Assembly (NCBI GenBank): GCA_014529385.2
Contig: CM043947.1
Span: forward strand, 101,663,811 to 101,727,810
Source of the DNA: Adiantum capillus-veneris
Lineage: Eukaryota > Streptophyta > Polypodiopsida > Polypodiales > Pteridaceae
Direction: 5' to 3'
Length of the DNA: 64,000 nucleotides
Under the pieces are notes generated by a model that was not told the DNA's origin, made no database searches, and saw only the letters and a list, made by a program, of their open reading frames with translations. Below are positions 46,734 through 56,744 of the stretch, in pieces (the stretch's first letter is position 1; every line of letters begins with the position of its first letter). Position numbers and translations under genes: made by a program.

Positions 46734-49700
46734 GCAAGTAGGCATGACCTTGCTATCAAGAAAATAATTCATGGGATGGTATGAATAGACTGAGAGTCTC
46801 AAAGCACATGATCTCTTGCTTGCAACCCAACGAAACTGTCGTATGACTTCCTTGCTTGGGGTGTTTATAATCTTTCTCTTCTATTCATAGAGAGAGATGA
46901 TTTTTTCAAGCTCTAGTGTGAATACGATTCCAACTTACCAAAATTTGTTGTTGAATATACAACACTGATTGTGGCTATAGGAGTGGTATTTCTAAGGGTA
47001 TGACCCAGCTAATACCAAATCACTCCATACGATCATTGACTGATCTCTTCACAATTATACTTGCAAGGAAAGCAATCCAAAATATGCCAAGGGGTAGTCA
47101 ATAAGTCAACTTTACAAATAGATTGCAATCTTTATTGGACACAATAGGCTAAATTGGTCACAATAGACTGAGTTTCACTATTTGACCCAAGGGGTTTGGA
47201 TTGCCAAGATAACACCCAAGGTTACCAGTTACATGTTGTGATTTTTTTATTATACCTTTTAGGTTGAGCTAGTGCACTTAAGGTTGAAAAGCGAATGTTA
47301 TCTTTATTTTCCAAATAAGCCTATGTTTTGGTTTCATTTCATTCTTGCATATGATTTGGTTAAGTTTTCCAAGTGGGAAGAATATGCTAGAATGCTTTCA
47401 TCCATTTTGCTCTTAACACACATGACAAGGTCATGTAGGAGTAGGAATTTTGGGATAGTAGTGTACTCGTATTTAGTTGCATCCTACAATTATAGACCTA
47501 CATGGTAGGGTTTGTTTGGAACATGTTGTCACAAGGGTGGAACATGGTCTAGGAACTCATGGAATTTGGTTTAGCTAGTGTGGAGAAAAGTTTATGAGGG
47601 TCCCTCTCACTCATGTTGTTGAGTGCTCACAGTTATCTCCCCACACAAATACATCTCATGCTTGAAGGATGTCATTTTTCAAGACCTTTTATCTAAGACA
47701 TATTCCACATGTGGAGAATATGAGACTTTGGGATTGACATTGGCACATGTTATCTCAATAATTTGTTGTGAGGATAGAGTCTGTCGGTGCTGGTCACATC
47801 CGTTTTGAAGACTAATTTGAGCATGTAGTATCAAGAACAATTTCATTGGCCAAAAGTTATCGAGTACGTAGAGCAACTTGTTAAGATTACAAGTACTGCA
47901 AACAACATTAATGGATGGTTGTTTATGTATATAGCAAGGCTATGCAGTGATTGCAATAGAAAGTATTTAATTTCTTCTCCAAACTATTTACTCTCCTCTT
48001 TGATGTGTGCTATGAGCATCACATTTTCCATATGTAATGGTGGTTATTGTTATAAAAATGCAAGTTTGGATTAGTTTTTGCTAAAGGAATGCACACTAGG
48101 TGTTATGGACCCTAGTGTTTAGCAAACTCTGATTTGGAGTGGCATGCAAATTCATGAAAATTCTACCTTATGAATCATTTTGTACTTTGTGTGCATTATC
48201 TCTACGAGCTTAGTTGTGGGTCTACCAATCACCAATAGAGGTCATGGATCGGTTTGGGTTCTCCTAGATAAGTGACTAAACTTTGTAAAAATAATGCTTC
48301 CAGGAGTTGTGCTCCTAGTTTACCAATCATTTTGGAGGACTATCTCTAAACGATGGGAAACCACACCTTAGTACTGTTAGTCATCTAGAGAGGATAGGCA
48401 GATTACAAGTGTTACTCTTGTACTAAAGGATATGCTAAGCACGTATGTTAGCACCAAGAAATCCACTTGGAAAGGTTATATATGTAGTTGGAGTTTTCTT
48501 ACCATGAGGCAAAACATGTTGCGGCTAAGTTTAGTCCCTTCATGTTTAGGACATGTTCTCAACCTCAAACACTAGTTATGATGGGGTTGTCTAGTAATGA
48601 AGAATGATAACAAGTCAGCCTGTACTTTGGGTTATACAAATTGGTGAGCAAGCATTTTCGAGCAACAAAATAATCGAGCAAGTCCCTTCGTGAATTCGTT
48701 ATTACGAAGAGCGAATTGCAAAAGTACAAGAGGGTTTTTCAATATTGAAAACTAATCCCACAACCAAACTCAAATCCCATGGTGACTAATCCCATGGAAT
48801 TGAACTTGGAGCTAATTCAAGGTTGTCTCTTGCCTAGCTATGTGAGCATCTACTTCATTCAATGATCCCAATCCAATGTCTGTGCTGACGCTCTCATCAC
48901 CATGAAGATCATTGTCATCAAAGTCCTCTGTGATTGACTTAGAGCTCACTTGATCACTACATAGAGGATGGTGAGCCCCAAACCATCTTCCTTTTCTTTG
49001 AGGCTCTCCTAATTGCAAGACTATACCCAAATTTTCAAAACAGGAAATAAGTTGGGAAATTTACACACATTTAGTGTAATTATCGGCAAAAGCTTCAAAT
49101 TTTGAGAGAAAAACTGGGAGAATTTCAAGTTTGCCCTATCAAGGAAAATGTGTTTTTCTAGCTTTGCACCGCCTAAGCATTAATGAGAAAAACATAATCA
49201 ATTAGTAGTCAAGGGTACCTAGCATTCAAGAGCTTTCCTTGTCGGACAAATTGGATTAAAGAAGTTTAAGTTGTATGATTTCTTCAGCTTGAAAACTGAA
49301 GTGATCTGGCCAAATTCACAACACGTGGCGGCGCTGCATATCTTAAAGACAATCTATCCTAATGGGTGTTTCTACACTCTCATTTTTTGAAATCTTGGAA
49401 GATACCTTTGCAACCTCATAGCCATGGAAAGAAAACTCCTCGAGCAACCCATAGCATTGATCTAGTGATGCCATGATCGTAGTAAAATTCATTGTCCTCG
49501 GCGTTGCTATTTTTCTTGTGAGCTCCCCTCTTTTAGGCTCCCTACCTTGCATTGTTTGAGAAAAACTAATTTTCCAAACATATAAAATTCCTTTTCTTGA
49601 ATTTAGCACAAGAGGAAATTTTCAAAAATATTAGATTTATTTTTCAAGTTTTTACACTATTTTTCTCTATTTTGAGGTGGAATTTCTCATTTTCCCCTTG

Positions 49701-49944
49701 CTCTCAACCAGCATTTTTAAAATTAAAAACGACAATATATTAAGATGAGACACATTGTTCTCGAACACTGCTACTCTGCGTCCTTGCCCAATAGCTATCG
49801 TCTCTAGATCGCATTTCTGCCTTGCACGATGCGACGGCCCATGTTTGCCCTACCTTTCCATCCTTCACCCCATGAGGCATCTCCCCTAGATTCCTATTAA
49901 TCCCACGCACTTTCAAAACTTGACCCACCTACTATATGCTCTTC
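46732..49944 (-). repeat. Right arm of the 3.2-kb inverted repeat
   Basis: This is the reverse complement of 26286-29478. It starts atgcaagtaggcatgacc and ends ctactatatgctcttc. It is 20 bp longer, owing to an extra segment near 47149 (gctaaattggtcacaatag). The flanking DNA outside 49944 (attaaacaaaaac) is unrelated to the copia flank of the left arm, and no target duplication is visible. Confidence 0.95.
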
Positions 49945-50869
49945 ATTAAACAAAAACAATTTATTCACAAAAGCCTTCAAAGATTGATTTCCCCTTGCAT
50001 CACCTAGGCATTCCCCCTCTTGCCATGCTCACCATACCCCCTTCCCCTCTCCGTTCTCTCTTGTCAGCACGCTCCCCCCCCCCCAACCCTCTTTCTACCA
50101 CCTACTGCTTGTTGTCATAAACCTTGCAACCGAATCTGCCACAATTGGCCCAGTGAATGTGTGAGTTCCTTTTAAGTACATATTGTGCCTCACACTTTGA
50201 CATATAGACAAAGCCATATCTATGCATGTGGCGTCATACAACCTATGCTTGCCTTGTATCCAACATATGTACACATGCTTGCATGCTTTTCTTCTGAAAG
50301 ATTTTTTCTTAGCACCCAAATGAATGTCTCATCCTGAGGCACCCTTACGCCCAAACAAGATAACCATGTTTTTGAGAAATGTACCAATGGTTTATTGCTA
50401 GCAACCTCCATGACGTGTGAATCCCACTATGTCATTGGCAACATCGAAGGTTAACCAAATGCCTTGTTGGTGGATGTTGCAGAAAATAGAATTGAACAAA
50501 GAGTTGTTAGTTGGAGTGAAGCCTTTGCAGACATGCTTGTCAGAATGCCCCAACCTCTGGAGCAAAATAGGATATTTTGGGGAGGTATCTCTATGTCGGC
50601 GTCGTCTACAAAGTGGAAGGTCATGGATGGAACTCCCTTAAGAAGACTATTCTCTTATACTCCTATGTTCAGTAGTAGATAACAATAGTAAAAGAAGAGA
50701 ACATATGCTATCATAAAGAAGCTGGATTGGAACCAATGCTTGAAAAAGATTTCCTAAAAACATAATTGGAAAACCTACATATGAAGTCCAGACGGTTGGA
50801 GTGAATTTTGATTGTTGCTTGAAGGACTCAGAGTTTGTTGAGCATTGGTAAAATTGAGGACTCACTTTA
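49945..50869. other. No recognisable gene
   Basis: Contains a 12-bp C-run near 50068 and frames of up to 75 codons with no family match. A + strand frame at about 50464-50682 is open but was not identified. Confidence 0.55.
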
Positions 50870-51115
50870 ATTCAATTCAAATTTTTTTTGTACTGCAAGT
50901 TCCAAAATGCAATCTGGAGTCAAATTACGGGAAACCATCAGGCCCGTGATATATGCCTCTGCTAAGCAACTCGCTTTTGACTGGCCGATGATGTGACGAG
51001 GCATTTGGGTGAAGAAGCCAGCAAATTCGATGTAGGCACAGTCATCACCGGTGTGAGGGTTGATACTGAAGATGGCCAGTTGGAGGGAGAGCAGATTGTG
51101 AGCACGTCGTCAATC
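50870..51115 (-). pseudogene. Coding-like fragment, unknown protein
   Basis: On the minus strand one frame is open for about 75 codons with balanced composition: NLLSLQLAIFSINPHTGDD, CAYIEFAGFFTQMPRHIIGQ, SKASCLAEAYITGLMVS and RNLTPDCILELAV. It looks like a conserved protein exon, not noise, but I do not recognise the family. No start codon or clear splice acceptor is seen, so it is probably a captured or decayed gene piece. A second such stretch lies at 51180-51400. Confidence 0.4.
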
Positions 51116-51179
51116 GACCACCATTAATTTGCACCTCTTCGCCTAGTCACAAAGATGTAGGTTAGCGCCAGTTCTCTAT

Positions 51180-51400
51180 CTATCCCTCCCTCTCTACCAC
51201 TCCCCTGCATATGTAAACATCAGCATCAACAATTTGCCTCTCGCATTTATTGGCTCCTCATGAACATCCAACGCAGCGGTAATGAATCTCTGCACGCTCA
51301 GGGATTCCCAAATGCAAGGGTCACCATGGACAGGTTTGGAGAGCAAGTCGATGTTCAGGGTCAGGTTTCGGCTCCACTGACGTCGTTGATCTCTTAGGCC
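51180..51400 (-). pseudogene. Second coding-like fragment, unknown protein
   Basis: On the minus strand the frame RNLTLNIDLLSKPVHGDP, CIWESLSVQRFITAALDVH, EEPINARGKLLMLMFTYAGE is open for about 65 codons. LTLNID also occurs in the duplicated block at 52.1-52.5 kb on the + strand (QLTLNIDGL), which may be chance or shared ancestry. Not identified. Confidence 0.35.
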
Positions 51401-51423
51401 TTGTGATTTGTGAAACCTGCTGA

Positions 51424-51451
51424 AACCAGTCCGCGCCGGCGCGGACTGGTT
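51424..51451. repeat. 28-bp perfect GC-rich palindrome, copy 1
   Basis: The half-site AACCAGTCCGCGCC is followed directly by its exact complement, with no loop. The flanks (tgctga... and ...ccaacag) resemble those of copy 2. Confidence 0.95.
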
Positions 51452-51700
51452 CCAACAGATTTAACAACCTATTCGGTGCTAAGGTTTTTTAAGTTTTTAA
51501 CAATAATTTTAGCTTCAACAAGCCTGCGTACAACCTTCGTTATCATCCATGTTTGGGAAAAATCGATTTTAAAAACGTACAAAATACCCTTGAGGGTAGA
51601 TTCAAAGAGGAGTTTTTTCAAAATAACTGGCTTATCTTGCAATTTAACACCATTTTTTCAATCCTCCCTCCCCACCACACCACCTGGTCGCCTTTAGCCC

Positions 51701-51702
<2 letters not shown>

Positions 51703-51729
<27 letters not shown>
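51703..51729. repeat. (GA)n microsatellite
   Basis: About 26 bp of pure GA between the two palindromes. Confidence 0.95.
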
Positions 51730-51731
<2 letters not shown>

Positions 51732-51909
51732 GCATGGATTTAGGGGATTGCGTGGGCCTTATTTTATGGGAAATTAGAAGCAGCAAGTGGGCAAAACGCA
51801 GCAATCAAAGGGGTGAGTGAGACAAATGCCTTGCAGTTTCCACTTAAGCGCCCACCTATTCATTTTGAATTTTTGTTTTTTAAAATACTCCACCCCACTG
51901 GTCTGATGC

Positions 51910-51943
51910 TGCAACCAGTCCGCGCCGGCGCGGACTGGTTGCA
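51910..51943. repeat. 34-bp perfect GC-rich palindrome, copy 2
   Basis: It has the same core as copy 1, extended to TGCAACCAGTCCGCGCC plus its exact complement. It lies 486 bp to the right of copy 1. Confidence 0.95.
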
Positions 51944-52054
51944 ACAGCAAACCAGGGAGCTAATGTTGAGTCGATGTTTCAGGGCGGACGGTTGTAATGC
52001 GACAGATTGCAGCGATTGGATTGCGGGCAGTACAGACGAGAGTCCTGCGTCCAT

Positions 52055-52525
52055 TTGTCCGCACTGCTGACGCCTTGCAAGACTTCTGCGTGGCCCTCAG
52101 CCTCGACGAGCTGCAGGAGCTCCAGCTCACCCTCAACATCGACGGCCTGCCCTGCAAGCCTTCCGCTGTCGTGCAATCCTCTGACTTCGCTTCCCGATGG
52201 AAATGTCAAAACGTGTATACTAACTAGCTCTGCTCACATAATGGCAACGTAAAGCTTCGAAAGCCTGCCAGGACTAGGCTCAACTGTCCGCGCTGCTGAC
52301 GAGGACCGCTTGCAAGACTTCTGTGTGGCCCTCAGCCCCGACGAGATGCATCAACTCCAGCTCACCCTCAACATCGATCCAATGGCCTTCCCTGCAAGCC
52401 TGTCGCTGCCGTGCAATCCACTGACTTCGCTTCTCGGTCGAAATGTCAGAACGTGGATAATGACTAGCTGTGCTCACATAATGGCAATGTACAGCTTCGA
52501 AAGCCTGCAAGGACTAGGCTCGGAT
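52055..52525 (+). repeat. About 230-bp tandem duplication with coding-like content
   Basis: Copies at about 52055-52283 and 52287-52525 share long runs (tgcaagacttctg, gtggccctcagcc, ctccagctcaccctcaacat, tcacataatggcaa). Both encode LQDFCVALS(L/P)DE and QLTLNID on the + strand, with most differences silent or conservative in the first 35 codons. It is GC-rich compared with its surroundings. The protein family is not recognised. A frame from 51997 runs through copy 1, and one from 52310 through copy 2. Confidence 0.7.
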
Positions 52526-52755
52526 TAAATGATGCTCTAGATGTGCCATGACCTTGGTTGTTTTTAACAGTGAGAGAACTTGGGCCTTTCCTCTGCATAA
52601 GAACTTGCATTTGGCTCTAGGTCCTATCGTTTCTATTCACGATAGACTCGTTAGGCAAGCAATGGTCCTCGAGGAAAGTGGTTCCAAAAGCAAAATGATT
52701 AGATAAAGTAGCATTTTGGTGGTCCATGCAAAGCACCTCTTCAAGCTTCATTTTA

Positions 52756-53740
52756 TCATGGGCTGGGAGAAGTAAGAGGCAGCTTAGAAGCCAATGTTGT
52801 ACCGGCTGCTAAGGAACTTAAGCGAGACAAGCAGTCTTGACTTGAACTTTTGGTGATTAGCAAATTGGAGCTTTCCACAACTCTTTTATTGCATCTGCTC
52901 AAAATACCTTGTGGCTTCGCTTTTGTCTTGGACTCCTCCCTGAAAATATTGTCTAGGACCTCATGCATGTCAGCAACTATGTTCACAAATCTAGAAGACA
53001 ACAATCTGTTCCCAAGAGGTTAGTAGAATCTATGATAGCTAGACATGCTAGCCTCTCAATCAATTTAACTTGCTTGTATAAGCACCTTCTAAATTCTTTG
53101 AAATAACTCGTTTTACTCAGATTTTCCACTATAACTATGACCCTTTCAGTTTCTCTCTCAAGCACAGATATCCAGTTCTCTTCAGCAGAAGTATTAACTT
53201 CCAAAGGACCACTCTCATTGTGATGAAACCATTTTGAAAATAAATGACAACCTTCTATGCTTCCTTGGTTGATTTTCTGATTTTGTAGACTAGAGTTTTC
53301 CATTCAACCCCTTTCACGGTCTTGTCCATCCATACAAGGCCAAATTAAAGAATGTCGCTATCTGTAACTCTGTTTGAGTAAAGGAGACTTTAGGAATCTA
53401 CATTTTTCACAACTAAGCAAAGCAGCAACTAATAAACATCTATTTATTTCACATGAGCCTCATAGAATGGGCCCTTCATTTGTGTTCTAAGCAAAACTTA
53501 ACATGGATTAACTGTTGGTCAAGTATGGTAAACAGTAATAGAAAAATCGTACCTCAAGAATCTTGTTGAGATGGCCATGAATCAATTGGGTATGCTTGAT
53601 CTCATCATGCATTGGGCACACTAAGTCTAGATCGATGTAGTTATAGCGGGTACATCCATAGCTTGTTGCTCTCATTTCCTCCACCATCCACCCAGTGCTG
53701 AGCTAGCAAGAGGAAAGGGAGGGCAGCTCAAGGGTGTTGC
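52756..53740 (-). pseudogene. Multi-exon gene-like remnant, unknown function
   Basis: On the minus strand, about 53735-53560 encodes TGWMVEEMRATSYGCTRYN and CPMHDEIKHTQLIHGHLNK, ending ILE before a GTACG donor-like site. An open frame at 53303-52983 (WISVLERETERVIVIVENL, FKEFRRCLYKQVKLIERLA) and another at 53004-52756 (FVNIVADMHEVLDNIFREES) follow in other frames. The arrangement suggests exons of a host gene. It is broken by frame changes, and I could not assign a family. Confidence 0.35.
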
Positions 53741-54639
53741 ACTATGAAGCTAAGAGGACAAAGAGTGGGCTTGTTTCTACTTGCTTACAAAAGTGGATTT
53801 TTTTCAAGCTTCAGGATGTTCCCGGATAGCATTGTAGGCTTAGGAGGCTGTGTGTTGAATTTTTTGCAAAATCTAATGCCAAATTTTTGATAGGAGGTAT
53901 GCCACACGGAATTGAATTATATATGTTTCAAGTATGAAGAGATTGCTTGTGTTTCGTGTATTCAATTTTCATAATGGTTCTAACATCTCATTTTGTGTAA
54001 GATTTGTGGTAGTGAAAGTAATGTGCATGGCATAATTGTTTTCTTTCACCATTGTTGCTATTGTATCAATTTGCTCGGATTTGTCTTCGCTTGATTTTTT
54101 TTGCTCGGTGATTAGAAACCCCCCATGTAAGGAAAGTGGGACGTTATCACCCCCTTGAACTGACATTGTAGAGCTTGAGGAGTCCTATCTAGGTGTGTGT
54201 GTGCGTGCGCATGCAAAGATATAGCATAACATATGTGTAGAGCTATGGATAACTTGAAAGACCGAGAGAGAAAGATTAGGTAGTGAGAGAAGATTGAGAA
54301 TGATACACCACTAATTCAGAGCAATCAGGCCTCTTTACAGGAACTTGTTTATTCCTCCAAAAAACTACAAGTGCCTGTGCTAAAAATTTAGCATGGAATC
54401 ACTGTGCAATCTTCTTCATACTATCACTTTGGCAACAACCCCTCCAATTTCTTCCTTCCTCACATAAGCTTGAATAAGAGAGAGGTAGCATGTAGAGCTT
54501 CAAGGAGAGGGTAGTGTAGAGGCTTCTTGGGTTGAAATTGAGAGAGAAATTTCAGCAATGAGGTGATTTTCAAAATTAGTAAAAAGGGTTGCTTCTATAT
54601 ATGAACTTGCCTCTTGGATAAGGAGGTTATGTGTAAGCA
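53741..54639. other. No recognisable gene; LTR-like character
   Basis: Contains a 65-codon minus-strand frame (53969-54166), a short (TG)n and GAGAGA-rich stretches. It may be the start of LTR or leader sequence of the gypsy remnant at 55 kb, but no partner LTR is seen. Confidence 0.4.
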
Positions 54640-54785
54640 TCACCACAAGTGTCTTTCCACTTGTCTAAAAAGATTTATTAGCTTTGACAAGTTTCCTCAA
54701 GTGTCTTGCTTTTTGTAAAAAAATGAATTGTCTTGGACAAGTGTCCTTACACATGTAACAAGTGTTTTGACACTTGTTTTTCTTT
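54640..54785. repeat. Cluster of ACAAGTGT / ACACTTGT motifs
   Basis: Within about 140 bp, the motif CAAGTGT or its complement occurs at least six times (caagtgtctttccacttgtc, ctcaagtgtcttg, gacaagtgtcc, aacaagtgtt, gacacttgttt). It lies in AT-rich DNA near a TATATATG. It could be an LTR enhancer-like array. From 54786 to 55066 no gene is seen. Confidence 0.55.
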
Positions 54786-55066
54786 TGGAATACTTCTTTT
54801 AGATTCTTCTAGTCCTTGACTAGAGGCTTCTAGAACAATCTAGAATCGACAAAGGAAAGCTCTTTTTGAGTAGAAACATAATGCTCAAGTATTTTCAAAA
54901 CTGCACTCAATGCAATTCATCATACATGTTTTACTCTCTTTGTGTGTGCGCATGCACGCCTAAGGTAGATTTCGTATGTTCCATACACGTGTATTCACCT
55001 ATATCTCCCTTCCAATAAGGTAAGAAGATATTTTCCTTCATGATTTTCAAGCATGTAAATGGCCAT

Positions 55067-55960
55067 TCATACTTCCCCACTTAGGGATAAAAGTATGTCT
55101 AATCGATCATGGTTCCATAAACATGAGAAAACATGTCTAATTATGTAATCTTTCATAAATTTCTTTGATTCGTGGGTTTCATATACAAAAGATGGTGGGA
55201 CAACAATTTCAACTAGGTGGTGCTTGTTGGGCACATGCTCTATCATGCCCCCTAACTGTTGGAAGATATGGTGCCATCTCACTTGACAATTTCTCTTATC
55301 GATACTACGCATGGTCTCAAGCCATTTGATTGCTTCATAGTCTAGAAAGTGCTTCCTATGTTTGAGAGCCGAAATGATTGCAAACATTCTTTGTCATAAA
55401 TCAAATAGTTACATTGGGCACTATCCACTTAATTCCTAAAATAAGCCACGAGTCTTTAAATCTGCTACAAAATTGCACTAATGGCTATATTTCTAGCATC
55501 AATGATGACTTCAAAAGCCTCTTCCCAAGAGGCAGGCTTCATAACCAGGGCTTTGGATGCCAATCATTGTCTAAGAAGATCAAGACACACTTTGCAATAA
55601 ACATAGCAAATGCACGGTACATGGTCGTAATGACTGACCCTAGAGCACCTATGCGGCCAAAGTGAAACACCACAAACTCAAAGTCACCATGCTTTGTTCT
55701 AAAATCCATTTTTGGAATGTCATTTCAAAAATTCTAATTTGATGGTAGCCACTCTTCAAGTCAATTTTGGTGAAGTACTTTGCACCATTAAAATGTACTT
55801 GATGCAAGGCACGGGAAACTTGTTCTTGATTGTTAACTTGTTTAATAGTGGTAGTTCTGTGTGAGGAATGAGCTCAATATGAAAATCTTTTGGTGTAGAG
55901 GGTGGAAGCTTCTAGGGGAGGCCATCTTGTAGCATAATATGCAGCTATTGGTTGATGAAT
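55067..55960 (-). pseudogene. Gypsy RT end and RNase H remnant
   Basis: On the minus strand, an RT stretch near 55660-55560 (MYRAFAMFIAKCVLIFLDN) corresponds to the fingers/palm block ending in the F-L-D-D active site, with N for the second D. An RNase H start with degenerate DAS and AYF follows. Then 55387-55067 reads MFAIISALKHRKHFLDYEAI, KWLETM and VRWHHIFQQL, matching the AI-x-x-ALK-x-x-x-x-x-L block and the HVPxKxHxL end. Stops and frame changes throughout. Confidence 0.7.
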
Positions 55961-56740
55961 GCCTATATCCTAGTGTTAGCAGCGGGACACACCCTATGGA
56001 GCTTGACGGAATATTATTTTTTGTAATTATTCATTTATTGAGAAAAACCGGCATTTCACCTTTGTAAATAGTGGGGCTTACAGAAGCTTCCAGATTGTAT
56101 CCCATTTTTGCATTTAGATTGAGTAGATGGTTAAATTGGAACATTAGGGTTTGAGATTGTAAGATATTTATACCACTTTTTGACCTTAATGAGAAAACCT
56201 TTGTCATTTTTAAAGAGTTCTGTCTGTGAGTGAGCGTACTGTGTACGAAGAGAGAGTGAGAGTTTCATCTTGACACTACGCGTGCACCGGTGGTCGGAAT
56301 CGAGTGCAGAGAAGTGCAGCGTGTTGCCCCCGACGAGAGCTACGCGCCAATACCTACATTGCGGGTGTACGGTCTGGTTTTGCGAGCTCAACCCGCGAGC
56401 TTCATCTGGTGATTTGGTGAGCATACATTATCCGTTTTTGCATTTCAGCATATCTACGCGTTTGCATTGAGTAGATCTACACATTAGGCACTTTAATTTT
56501 TGAAAACGACGACCTGCAAATTTCGGCCAGACATCCTACGTGATTTTGCACCAGGTGTTTAGGGTTGGGATTTTGGTTCATGGATCTTAGGGAGAGCGAA
56601 CTATTGGTGTTAGTAGGGTCTCCTTCAAGTTCTATGGCCTTTCGAGACTGTTTGATGGGTATTTGGCTCTTGGAAGCGTTGTAGGAAATATCCTCTTATG
56701 CACTCCTGAAGGATGTAGCTTAGACATTGGGTAGAGACCT
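55961..56740. other. No recognisable gene
   Basis: A 97-codon minus-strand frame (56131-56424) has no family match. The LINE 3' end should lie near the right side of this stretch. No poly(A) tail (poly(T) on this strand) is obvious. Confidence 0.5.
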
Positions 56741-56744
56741 CTGT

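Noticed and set aside
50464-50682. Possible PPR protein fragment
   Set aside because: The + strand frame contains VVSWSEAF and RMPQ, reminiscent of PPR repeats, but the spacing and order do not form a 35-residue repeat.
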